Below are positions 8,375 to 16,844 of a stretch of 64,000 bases of DNA, one piece after another; the first letter of the stretch is position 1, and every line of letters starts with the position of its first letter. The DNA comes from Lachnospiraceae bacterium (lineage in GTDB: Bacteria; Bacillota; Clostridia; Lachnospirales; Lachnospiraceae): positions 1-64,000 of the forward strand of contig JAFUPV010000005.1 in assembly GCA_017472605.1 (NCBI GenBank). The letters are read 5' to 3'. A model generated the notes under the pieces. It was not told the origin of the DNA. It ran no database searches and saw only the letters and a program-made list of their open reading frames with translations. The position numbers and the translations under genes were made by a program.

Positions 8375-8579
8375 GGAATCACTCCTAACTTTATCATTTC
8401 AAATAATGATATCATAGGAATTTTATAAAATCAACACAACAAAAAAGAAAAAGAAGAGAATGTGCAAAGGTTGTTGAGAATAATTGATTGCATCAGACCG
8501 TTGGATACGGTAAAATAGGTTTTGTCGTGGAAGGAAATCCAATCCAGGAAAATTTCAGGAGAAAAGAGAGATTCATAGG

Positions 8580-9926
8580 ATGAAAAAGAAACAGATGGAT
8601 ATGACGCAGGGAAATCCTGTAAAGATTCTGATACCGTTCATGCTGCCGATTCTTTTGGGCAATGTGTTTCAGCAGTTCTATAATATTGCAGATACGGTGA
8701 TTGTTGGTCAGTTTGTCGGTGCGGATGCACTGGCGGCAGTCGGTGTCTGCGGCACTCCTTATGGAATGTTTGTGGCGCTGAACATGGGCCTGTCTTCCGG
8801 CATCGGAATTGTTGTGTCCCAGCTGTTTGGGGCAAAGAAAGAGGACTGTATCAAAAAGACAGTTGTTAATGCAATGATTCTGATCGTCCTTTCGTCCATA
8901 CTTACCGGAGGCGTTGGTTTTCTTCTGGCACCGCAGCTGCTGCGGCTGCTGGGAACGCCTGAGGCTGTTTTCGCGGATGCGCTGACCTATATGCGGATTA
9001 TTTTCGTAAGTACGTTGGGAATGGCGGTATATAACTGCGTTGCCGGCATCTTACGGGCAACGGGGGATTCCAGAACACCGCTTTATTTTCTGATCTGTTC
9101 CAGCATCCTGAACATCGTACTGGACGTTGTATTTGTTACCATCATTCCGCTTGGTGTGTTTGGCGTAGGATTTGCAACGCTGCTTGGTCAGCTGCTTTCC
9201 GCGCTTGCGGCATTTCTGTACGCGAGAAAGAAGTACAGCTATTTTGCCTTTGAAAAAGAGGAGATCCATGCAGACAAAGCGATTCTGAAACAATTGCTGA
9301 GGGCAGGTCTTCCGTTAGGACTGCAGAGTTCCACGATCTGTCTGTCAGGCGTTGTGCTGCAGGGATTTATCAACCGTTTTGGAGAAACGGTAATCGCCGG
9401 AAATACCATTGCTGTAAAGTTCGATAACATATTAAATATGCCGGTTAGTTCCCTTTCCATGGCACTGTCCACGTATGCCGGACAAAACATCGGAGCAAAA
9501 AAGCCGGAACGGATTAAAAGCGGTTATCGTACCGCCTGGCTGATGGTTTTTGCCTACAGCGCAGTCATGTTCCTCATCGGGCATACCTGCGGAAGCGGAT
9601 TTGTCCATCTGTTTGTGACGGATGAGCCGGAGGTAATGGTCTATGGAATTCGTGGAATTGCGATTTATTCGTCAGGAGTTCTGTGGCTTGGCATGATTTA
9701 CATCAATCGAAGCATTTTAAACGGGGCCGGTGATACCGGTTTTGCGCTGATGATCGGCGCGGTGGAGATTCTTGGCCGGGTTGGTTTTGCATGGCTGTTC
9801 ATAACCGTTCTGAAGATCGGAGCGGAGGGAATCTGGTATACCGCAATTGCCAACTGGATGCTGACTGGACATGTCTGTCTGTTCCGGTATCTGTCCGGGG
9901 TGTGGAAGAAGAAGCGGCTGGCGTAG
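8580..9926 (+). CDS. MATE family multidrug/cation exporter
   Basis: A 448-residue integral membrane transporter of normal family length with twelve predicted helices. The N-terminus (DMTQGNPVKILIPFMLPILL then FQQFYNIADTVIVGQF) is the DinF/NorM-type opening signature, and it is mirrored in the second half (LRAGLPLGLQSS). MATE proteins export drugs or metabolites in exchange for Na+ or H+. The substrate cannot be read from sequence. The ATG follows AGGAGAAAAGAGAG. The final helices overlap the position at which the 5.2-kb remnant would align, but the two are not close copies. Confidence 0.9.
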   Translation: MKKKQMDMTQGNPVKILIPFMLPILLGNVFQQFYNIADTVIVGQFVGADALAAVGVCGTPYGMFVALNMGLSSGIGIVVSQLFGAKKEDCIKKTVVNAMILIVLSSILTGGVGFLLAPQLLRLLGTPEAVFADALTYMRIIFVSTLGMAVYNCVAGILRATGDSRTPLYFLICSSILNIVLDVVFVTIIPLGVFGVGFATLLGQLLSALAAFLYARKKYSYFAFEKEEIHADKAILKQLLRAGLPLGLQSSTICLSGVVLQGFINRFGETVIAGNTIAVKFDNILNMPVSSLSMALSTYAGQNIGAKKPERIKSGYRTAWLMVFAYSAVMFLIGHTCGSGFVHLFVTDEPEVMVYGIRGIAIYSSGVLWLGMIYINRSILNGAGDTGFALMIGAVEILGRVGFAWLFITVLKIGAEGIWYTAIANWMLTGHVCLFRYLSGVWKKKRLA

Positions 9927-10023
9927 ACTGCTGCTTTTGGCAACATCTGGTAAAGAGCAGCGAATTCGATGGAAGAATGAAGAGAAAAATGAGGCACAGC
10001 GATAAGAAGAAAAGGAGTGTAAC

Positions 10024-10281
10024 ATGGAAGAATTATATCAGTTAATTGAAACAAAGATTAAGGAGGCAGGATATCCGGGATCGATTGATGGCCGTGAATT
10101 CTACAACGATATCAGCGAAGAGGCGGACAGCAGAGAAAACGGGATGTATGTGTTCCTGATCAAAAAGAGTGATACCCTGGCCTACCAGGGCTGCATGACG
10201 ATTTTGGACAATGAATTTGATCTTCATTATGTGGATATCGTGGAAGGCGAGATGGTTTGCCACGTGGATTTTGATCACTAA
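10024..10281 (+). CDS. Small acidic protein of unknown function
   Basis: An 85-residue acidic protein with an alpha-beta pattern: a helix (residues 3-14), GYPGSIDGREFYNDI, then three short strands ending HYVDIVEGEMVCHVDFDH. There is no signal or membrane segment. AAAAGGAGTG lies 6 nt before the ATG, so translation is likely. It lies about 100 nt behind the MATE gene and may be cotranscribed. I do not recognise a named family. Confidence 0.7.
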   Translation: MEELYQLIETKIKEAGYPGSIDGREFYNDISEEADSRENGMYVFLIKKSDTLAYQGCMTILDNEFDLHYVDIVEGEMVCHVDFDH

Positions 10282-10313
10282 ATCGGAATTAAAAGCGGAA
10301 GGATTGAGAAAAC

Positions 10314-10385
10314 AAAAGGCACTGCGCGAAATGATAGTTCCCTTGTCTGCCTGACAGGGGCATATCATTTCGTCAGTGCCTTTTT
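10314..10385. terminator. Bidirectional terminator between convergent genes
   Basis: A long stem (AAAAGGCACTG with CAGTGCC, extended internally by CGAAATGAT/ATCATTTCG) has T-runs when read from either strand. It serves the small acidic protein gene on the plus strand and the ATP-grasp gene on the minus strand. Confidence 0.8.
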
Positions 10386-10455
10386 CCGTGCGGTGCGTAT
10401 GGCTGACGCTTACCGTGCTGGTTTTGAGTAATTGTTCACTCAGGAAAAGCGGAGA

Positions 10456-11652
10456 TTAGTTGTTCTCCTGCAGTACGCTGTAATAGAACTCATCCATCGC
10501 TTCTCTTGTCGGGAAGGTAGCTACATACATCTGGTTGCCCATTGCTCCGGAGAGAACATCCGGGATGCGCTCAACCATCTTCATCTGCTGACCATATTTG
10601 TTCATGATATCGTCGTGGGACATGACAAAGTTCTTTCCGTCGCGCAGACCGGCGAAGGCACAGAATGCGTGCTCGCCAACCGGCATGGTGGAGCGGTCGA
10701 AGGCGATCATGTCAGCCCAGATCTTGTAAACGTCAGTGCTGTGGGCGAAGTTGATCATGTCCGGGGTAAAGCCGCCGCAGGGACGCATGTTAACTTCCAG
10801 TGCCATGATATCGCCCTTCTTGCCAAGGCCTTCCTGATCCTGAAGAAGACGGAAGAACTCGAAGTGAACAAAGCGGCTCTTAACACCAAAGCTCTTTACA
10901 GTAGCACGGCCTGCTGCGCGGGTATCCTCCGGAAGATCCTTCAGGATGTAGTAGATGGAGTTGCCCTGGGTGTTTACGATGTCCATGATGGAGCCCGGTG
11001 TTACGTTTCCGGTCTCAAACATCGGCTCGCCGTTGGAATCGATGATCGCGTCGTAGGAGTTAACCTCACCGTGAACGAACTCTTCCATGATGTAGGAGGT
11101 TTCCGGCCACTTCTGCTGGAAGAACTCCTCCAGCTGCCAGTCGTTCTCAATCTTGAAGGTGTGGGATGCGCCAACACCGTTGTCCGGCTTTGCAACAACC
11201 GGATAGCCAACGGTAGCGATGAACTGGCGGCAGTTCTCGATGGTGTCAACCATGTGATAGCGGGCAACGGAAAGTCCGGCCTTGATGTAGAATTCCTTCA
11301 TCTTGGACTTGTATTTGATGCGCGGAATATCGCTGGTCTGGAAACCGGAGGTAATGTTGAAATCCGTGCGAAGCTTTGCGTCGCGCTCAAGCCAGTATTC
11401 GTTGTTGGACTCAAGCCAGTCGATGCGGCCGTACTTGAAGATGAAGAAAGCAACTGCGCGGTATACCTCTTCACTGTTCTCCAGGTTGCTTACCTTATAG
11501 TACTCGTTCAGGCTGTCTCTCAGATCCTGGCTCAGCTGGTCATATGGCTGATCACCGATGCCAAGTACATTTAAGCCGTTTTTCTTTAACTCACGGCAGA
11601 ACATCCAGTAGTTGGTTGGGAAGTTCGGGGAAATAAATACAAAGTTCTTCAT
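10456..11652 (-). CDS. ATP-grasp carboxylate-amine ligase-like protein
   Basis: A 398-residue cytoplasmic enzyme of the ATP-grasp fold. It has an N-terminal preATP-grasp Rossmann-like region (residues 1-105, FISPNFPTNYW), an ATP-grasp subdomain with VVAKPDNGVGASHTF at about 170 as the ATP-lid loop, MEEFVHGEVNSYD, and a metal-binding end EVNMRPCGGFTPDM at about 286. These enzymes join a carboxylate to an amine or thiol via an acyl-phosphate. It is the last gene of a three-gene minus-strand operon with two esterases, separated by 40 nt from the nearer one. Substrates are unknown. AGGAGG precedes the start. Confidence 0.8.
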   Translation of the reverse strand: MKNFVFISPNFPTNYWMFCRELKKNGLNVLGIGDQPYDQLSQDLRDSLNEYYKVSNLENSEEVYRAVAFFIFKYGRIDWLESNNEYWLERDAKLRTDFNITSGFQTSDIPRIKYKSKMKEFYIKAGLSVARYHMVDTIENCRQFIATVGYPVVAKPDNGVGASHTFKIENDWQLEEFFQQKWPETSYIMEEFVHGEVNSYDAIIDSNGEPMFETGNVTPGSIMDIVNTQGNSIYYILKDLPEDTRAAGRATVKSFGVKSRFVHFEFFRLLQDQEGLGKKGDIMALEVNMRPCGGFTPDMINFAHSTDVYKIWADMIAFDRSTMPVGEHAFCAFAGLRDGKNFVMSHDDIMNKYGQQMKMVERIPDVLSGAMGNQMYVATFPTREAMDEFYYSVLQENN

Positions 11653-11692
11653 GATATCCTCCTAAAAATGAATAAAATAAAACGTATGCGAA

Positions 11693-12445
11693 TCAGGAAA
11701 GCAGATACGGCAGGAAGTAGACAACCTGCTTAAACCACCAGTCCCAGTCGTGGCGGCAATCGTAGCCCCAGTAGTCAACCCAGGTATTGATACCCTTGCT
11801 CTGCAGGATGGAGTGGAGCTGTCTGGTGGAATCCGGCATTTCCCACGCGCCCTGACCGACGCAGATGACAGATTTCTGTGCGTTGTACTGGCTGATGAAC
11901 GGATGATCGCCGGGAAGATTTGCCATGTAGTGAACCGGAGAGTTCTGGTAAACCATTCCGTCCATGTAGCTTCCGAAGCCGTATTCGGCAGTGTAGATGC
12001 CGCTCAGCGCCAGCAGGCGGTCGAACAGATCCGGACGGCGGAAGTAGAGGTTTGCGGCATGGGTCGCGCCAAGGCTGCTTCCGAAAACCAGGACACCGGG
12101 ATAACCGGTCCAGCCGTTCTTTTCATTGGCAAAGTTGCGAAGGAACGGAACAACATCATCGGTGATGTAGCGGATCCACTGCTCGTAGCGTTCGATGCGC
12201 CAGCGGCAGTCGCCGTTTTTATTGGACCATGTTTCTGCGTCGATGGTGTCGATGGAGCAGACCATGACCTGACCGGATTCAATCCATGGAGCCCAGACAT
12301 CAAGCATGCGGAAGTTCTCAAAGTCGAAGAAGCGTCCGTCCTGACACGGGATGAAGAGAACCGGGCGTCCTGCGTGGCCGTAGATTTTGCATTCCATATC
12401 GCGGCCAAGAGCAGGGCTGTACATTTTAAAATAATTCATTTCCAT
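11693..12445 (-). CDS. Alpha/beta-hydrolase, COG4947-like esterase
   Basis: A 250-residue serine hydrolase. The nucleophile elbow GSSLG is at about residue 122, and the catalytic His lies in RHDWDWWFKQ near residue 232. Short strands and a C-terminal FLPYLLS follow the esterase-D plan without a cap domain. There is no signal peptide, so it acts in the cytoplasm. It sits between a second esterase (43-nt gap) and the ATP-grasp gene in one operon. The pairing of two esterases with an ATP-grasp ligase suggests synthesis or turnover of an acylated small molecule or peptide; this is inference. Confidence 0.75.
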   Translation of the reverse strand: MEMNYFKMYSPALGRDMECKIYGHAGRPVLFIPCQDGRFFDFENFRMLDVWAPWIESGQVMVCSIDTIDAETWSNKNGDCRWRIERYEQWIRYITDDVVPFLRNFANEKNGWTGYPGVLVFGSSLGATHAANLYFRRPDLFDRLLALSGIYTAEYGFGSYMDGMVYQNSPVHYMANLPGDHPFISQYNAQKSVICVGQGAWEMPDSTRQLHSILQSKGINTWVDYWGYDCRHDWDWWFKQVVYFLPYLLS

Positions 12446-12488
12446 TTGAAAATCCCCTTTTTATCGTGCGTACTGACAGGTGACAAAA

Positions 12489-13253
12489 TTATTCCTGATA
12501 CATCAGCGTGTTCATGAAGAACGGAAGCTGGCGTTCCCAGCTGGCTTCACAGTGGGTGCCGCCCGGAACAATGCGGCAGTTTACCATGACCTTGCGCTGC
12601 ATCAGAAGCGCTGCAATCTCACTGAAGTTATTGCGGATGGTTCTGTGGTTTCCGAATTCTTTGGAGCCATAGTCCATGTAAAGGATGGTGTTGGGCTTGA
12701 CCGTCGCTTTTGCGATCATGGAACGGATCTGGGACGGAGCAGTCCAGAGTGACGGAGAAAGCGCAGCGGCGCGGGAGAACACGGAGTTGTATTCAATCAG
12801 AGCATAGAGACTCATCAGACCGCCCATGGAGCTTCCGGCGATAAAGGTGTGGACCCGGTCCGGAAGGGTGCGGTAGTTACGGTCAATCTCACGCTTAAAC
12901 ACGTTGACAAACCAGTCCATGGTTGTTTTGCCGCGGCCGACGATCGTTCCCAGCTGAGGATCCTTAAACGTGAAAGGAGAGTATTCCTCCAGGCGTCCGT
13001 TGTTGGGGCTGTGATTGCATTCCACAGCGGCAACGATGATCTGGAATTTATACTTGTCCAGAAACTCGCCAAGTCCCCAGGATTTGCCATAGGTGGCATC
13101 GGAGTCGAAGAAAACATTGTGTCCGTCAAACATGTACAAAACAGGATAGCGTCTTTTCTCGTTTCGGGTGTAGCTTTCCGGGAGATAGACATAGGCATTT
13201 CGCTTTTCACTGCCGTCCGGCAGCGGAACTGTCACTTGAAAACGGTTAATCAT
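12489..13253 (-). CDS. Esterase family protein (COG2819-like alpha/beta-hydrolase)
   Basis: A 254-residue esterase. RYPVLYMFDGHNVFFD at about 35-50 is the oxyanion-strand region of the esterase D / IroE-like family, GSSMGG at about 138 is the nucleophile elbow, and GTHCEASWE near 234 carries the catalytic His. It lacks a signal peptide. It is the promoter-proximal gene of the esterase-esterase-ATP-grasp operon, reading away from the divergent LRR gene; about 295 bp of non-coding DNA lies between them. Family members hydrolyse varied carboxylic esters and siderophore-type lactones, so the substrate is open. Confidence 0.8.
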   Translation of the reverse strand: MINRFQVTVPLPDGSEKRNAYVYLPESYTRNEKRRYPVLYMFDGHNVFFDSDATYGKSWGLGEFLDKYKFQIIVAAVECNHSPNNGRLEEYSPFTFKDPQLGTIVGRGKTTMDWFVNVFKREIDRNYRTLPDRVHTFIAGSSMGGLMSLYALIEYNSVFSRAAALSPSLWTAPSQIRSMIAKATVKPNTILYMDYGSKEFGNHRTIRNNFSEIAALLMQRKVMVNCRIVPGGTHCEASWERQLPFFMNTLMYQE

Positions 13254-13548
13254 AAGTTGCTCCTAACTGATAAGCCCGCAAAAGCGCAGACTTATGTATT
13301 TTAATAACTAATTTATATCACAGAGGAAGGAAATTGGCAAGTGATAAAAGAGACGGAAATCATTGAAAAATATGGAAAATATCGTTCATTATGAATAAGA
13401 AATGCGGGAAAAGGGAAGGTGGAAAAATTTACAGGATACCGTGCTCGCTGTATGCGGCACGAATTGCGATTGAACAAGCGATTCAATGACAAAACAGGAA
13501 AAATGCGGTATGCTTTCTCTTATATCGGACCGGGCTGGAGGAGGATGT

Positions 13549-15414
13549 ATGAGGTACAAGTATAAAGGAAATGTGTTTCAACTGGAGAAGGAAAGCAGAT
13601 GGACATCCAGATCCGAGGAATATGCGATCTGCGGCATGGAAATAAACACGCCTGTGCTGGAACTGCCGGACCGCTGGAACGGATGCAGGATCAGAAAGTG
13701 GTCGCTGCCTGACAGGAAGTATCCGGAAATCCGGAAAATCTGTATTCCGGATTCCATAACGTCTGTCAGTGTTTCCAATCAGTTCCCGGATCTGGAATCG
13801 GTAGAAGTGGATCCGGGGAATCCGGAGTTTTCCACAGATGGAAAAATGCTTCTTTCCAAAGAGAAAAAGGAACTGATCCTGTGTCTGGCGGAAGGAAATC
13901 AGGAAAAGGCAGCTGTCCCAAAATCGATACGGAGAATCGGGCGCGGCGCTTTTTCCGGATCAGGGTGCCGTGAAATCTGTTTCGAAAATCCGGATGTCTC
14001 TGTGGACAGCAAAGCGTTTTCCGGTTCTGTCTGGGAGAAGGAGCAGGGAGTGTTCTGTGTTGTCGGAAACCTGTTCTATTCACTGAATCGGGAAACGGAA
14101 ACGCTGTGTGTTCCGGACGGCATCCGCCGTTTCCACGAGGAAGCGTTTGCAAAGCACAGTCCGATTCACCTGATCACTCCGGTCATGCCGTCCCGCGGAT
14201 GTGCTGCCTGGCTGGGAGAACGAAGGTACTCCTGGTCCGCTGTCAGTGGCGGCCGATGCAGAAAAATCACAATCACATCAAAAACAGCAGCGGTTCCCCT
14301 CCTGCTGATCCGGCAGGTTTTCGGACTGGAGGAACTGAATGTCTCGCCGGATCACAGAGAATACTGCTCCGTGGACGGGGTTCTTTTTACAAAAAACCGG
14401 AAATGTCTGGTTTACTATCCGAAGCAGAAGAAGGACGGCAGCTATACGATTCCGGAAACCGTTGTGAAAATTGGACGGTCAGCCTTTGAAAATCAGAAAC
14501 ACCTGAAAACAGTGATCATGCCGGATACGGTCAAAAAAGTGGAACCGGGTGCGTTCTATGGGTGTGAGCAGCTGGAATCGGTTCGTCTGTCAGCTTCCAT
14601 CCGGGAAATACCGGATGACAGCGTTTACCAGAGAGGCGGTGTGTTCAGCCACTGTCTTTCTCTGAAGAAAATTGAACTTCCGGAAAACCTGCAGTATCTG
14701 GGCAGCTATGCGTTTGCGTTCAGCGGTCTGGAACGGATCACGCTGAATCAGAAGCTTCGTCAGATCGGCCCCTATGCGCTGGCTGCTTCCGGATTGAAGG
14801 AGATTACTCTGCCTCCGTCTCTGGAACGGATCGGTCCCGGAGCCCTGTTCTATGCGAAAGAGGTTCATGCCTGTGTCGGGACAGCGAAAGGTCTTCTGGC
14901 CGCTGTGAACACGACCGGTCCAGGGGAATCGGAGAAACTTGCTAATGTCCAGTGGGGGCGCTGTGTGGTTCATGCGTACCACAGAACCGGCAGCAGGGTT
15001 GAGACGTTTCTGATACCGGAAAGCCTGAAACGGAATGCGGCATGCCATCTGGATGCCGCCTGGAACCAGGATTCGATTGATTATGAAGAATATGACGCCT
15101 GCTTTGACGCAATTACAGACAGTGAGGAAAAGCTTGAGTTTGCTCAGTTGGGAATCCTGCGTCTGCAGGGAGTTGAGGATTCCCCCTATGTCAGCTACAT
15201 GAAGCATTCGGCAATGAAAATCGCCTCCGGACTGGTCAGAGATAAGAGAGAAAAGGAGCTTCTTGTTTTCCTGCAGACCGGTTATCTGTCGGAACAGGCA
15301 CTGGAGAAGGTTCTGAAGCTTTCCAATAAAAACAATCTGACAACGGTTTCCGCCTACATTCTGAATGAGCAGAACAAAAGTCAGAAAAGAAAGAAAAGGA
15401 GTCTGATGCTGTAA
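13549..15414 (+). CDS. Cytoplasmic BspA-type leucine-rich repeat protein
   Basis: A 621-residue protein of LRR_5 (BspA/TpLRR) repeats. Repeats such as IGRSAFENQKHLKTVIMPDT, VEPGAFYGCEQLESVRLSAS and LGSYAFAFSGLERITLNQ recur between about 130 and 470, with a non-repetitive helical C-terminus. Most BspA-like proteins are secreted; this one has no signal peptide, anchor or sortase site. The ATG at 13549 follows GGAGGAGG. It ends 5 nt before the VWA-like gene, which overlaps the MoxR gene, so all three form one operon. The LRR protein may supply target recognition to the VWA/AAA+ pair, or may simply be a scaffold. Confidence 0.8.
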   Translation: MRYKYKGNVFQLEKESRWTSRSEEYAICGMEINTPVLELPDRWNGCRIRKWSLPDRKYPEIRKICIPDSITSVSVSNQFPDLESVEVDPGNPEFSTDGKMLLSKEKKELILCLAEGNQEKAAVPKSIRRIGRGAFSGSGCREICFENPDVSVDSKAFSGSVWEKEQGVFCVVGNLFYSLNRETETLCVPDGIRRFHEEAFAKHSPIHLITPVMPSRGCAAWLGERRYSWSAVSGGRCRKITITSKTAAVPLLLIRQVFGLEELNVSPDHREYCSVDGVLFTKNRKCLVYYPKQKKDGSYTIPETVVKIGRSAFENQKHLKTVIMPDTVKKVEPGAFYGCEQLESVRLSASIREIPDDSVYQRGGVFSHCLSLKKIELPENLQYLGSYAFAFSGLERITLNQKLRQIGPYALAASGLKEITLPPSLERIGPGALFYAKEVHACVGTAKGLLAAVNTTGPGESEKLANVQWGRCVVHAYHRTGSRVETFLIPESLKRNAACHLDAAWNQDSIDYEEYDACFDAITDSEEKLEFAQLGILRLQGVEDSPYVSYMKHSAMKIASGLVRDKREKELLVFLQTGYLSEQALEKVLKLSNKNNLTTVSAYILNEQNKSQKRKKRSLML

Positions 15415-15419
15415 GAGTT

Positions 15420-16844
15420 ATGGGAGTTAACAATCAGGAAAAGAAATGTCATCTCGCCAGTCAGGTTCTTCGAGCCTGCAGAAATCAGCTGTTTTTTGAA
15501 CATCGCTTTCTGGAACAGGCGCTGTTTCGGTTTCGTCTGCAGGCTTCGGACGAGATCTGGTTTGGAAGTGATGGAAGCAGTCTTTTTTTTCAGCCGGAAT
15601 GGATACTGGAACAATATCGGACGGATAAAACAGGGATAACAAGGCGCTATCTTCACACAGTCCTCCATTTTCTGTATCTGCATCCTTTTTTTGCAGCTGC
15701 AGATGAACAGATTTACTGGGATCTGGCGGCGGATCTTTGCGTGGAAAAGGTGCTTCAGGCGGGAGGTTTTGTTTTGCCACAGTCACCGGACGATGTACTG
15801 CGCGGAACTGTTTTGGGGGAGATGGAGAATGCCTGTGGATCGGGTTCTGTCAGAAACGTGTTTCTGTATCTGCGAAAAAGGTATTCGTACAGGGAAGTGC
15901 TGGAACTGGCAGCGCTGTTTCGGCTGGATGATCACAGGCTCTGGTATGCCCGGAACATACAGTCTGAAACATGTGATTCTGTGGATACAGAGTTGTCGGA
16001 GGCGGAAAGTGAACCAGGAGGCGGGCGAGAGGGGGATTTTGGAACGGGACGAACCGAGAGAAGTTTGTCTGTGAATGGAAACGAAGTCAGATGGCAGGAG
16101 GTAAGGCAGAGCTGGAAGGATGCGGCAGAGAGAACTCTGATGAATATCCAGGCAGGCCCGGATGCTTCAACCGAAAGCCAAAGAGGGGATATGGCAGGAG
16201 AAATGGTGAAAAATCTTCAGCTTACTGCCAGGGAAACCTGCGACTATCGTCTGTTTCTGAAAAAATTCGCTGTCATGGAAGAAGCGATGCAGCTGGATCA
16301 TGAGGAGTTTGATTATATTTACTATACGCTTGGATTGAACTTGTACAAAAAAGTTCCGCTGATTGAACCGCTGGAATACAAGGAAGTTCAGGTGATCCGT
16401 GAGTTTGTCATTGTGATTGATACGTCAGGATCCTGTGACGGCGAACTGGTTGAACGGTTTCTGATAAAAACCTGTAACATTCTCAGACAGACGGAGCGTT
16501 TTTCACGGAAGGTAAATATCCATGTGATTCAGTGCGACTGTGCGATTCAGGATGATGTAAAAATAACTTCGCTGGAAGCACTGGAGCAATATACAGGTCA
16601 GTTTACCATAAAAGGACTGGGAGGAACCGATTTTCGTCCGCCGTTCCATTATGTAAACCGGATGCTGGAGAATGGAGAGATGAATCGGGTGGACGGACTG
16701 CTCTATTTTACAGATGGAGATGGCATTTTTCCGGTAAAGCCGCCGAAATACAAAACTGCGTTTGTTTTTGTGGACAAGGAGAATGAGATAAAAGTACCGG
16801 CGTGGGCAATGAAAGTATACATAGATGAGGAAGAACTGCGATGA
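15420..16844 (+). CDS. VWA-like domain protein (DUF2201 / COG3864 type)
   Basis: A 474-residue protein. The N-terminal part (about 20-130) resembles the DUF2201 putative metallopeptidase domain, with HTVLHFLYLHP replacing the usual HExxH, so the catalytic Glu is absent. A low-complexity acidic linker (about 185-240) follows. The C-terminal VWA-like domain starts at about 327 with a MIDAS motif DTSGS, then GGTDFRPPF (about 402) and YFTDGDG (about 430). Such VWA proteins are partners of MoxR-type AAA+ ATPases, and the next gene encodes one with an ATGA overlap. The pair probably forms a metal-dependent remodelling machine in the cytoplasm. Confidence 0.8.
   Translation: MGVNNQEKKCHLASQVLRACRNQLFFEHRFLEQALFRFRLQASDEIWFGSDGSSLFFQPEWILEQYRTDKTGITRRYLHTVLHFLYLHPFFAAADEQIYWDLAADLCVEKVLQAGGFVLPQSPDDVLRGTVLGEMENACGSGSVRNVFLYLRKRYSYREVLELAALFRLDDHRLWYARNIQSETCDSVDTELSEAESEPGGGREGDFGTGRTERSLSVNGNEVRWQEVRQSWKDAAERTLMNIQAGPDASTESQRGDMAGEMVKNLQLTARETCDYRLFLKKFAVMEEAMQLDHEEFDYIYYTLGLNLYKKVPLIEPLEYKEVQVIREFVIVIDTSGSCDGELVERFLIKTCNILRQTERFSRKVNIHVIQCDCAIQDDVKITSLEALEQYTGQFTIKGLGGTDFRPPFHYVNRMLENGEMNRVDGLLYFTDGDGIFPVKPPKYKTAFVFVDKENEIKVPAWAMKVYIDEEELR

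Noticed and set aside
10432-11574. A 380-codon plus-strand frame opposite the ATP-grasp gene
   Set aside because: Low-complexity V/A/L/D/H translation without motifs; the minus-strand ATP-grasp protein is clear.
11750-12517. A 255-codon plus-strand frame opposite an esterase
   Set aside because: Shadow of the GSSLG esterase on the minus strand; no start signal.
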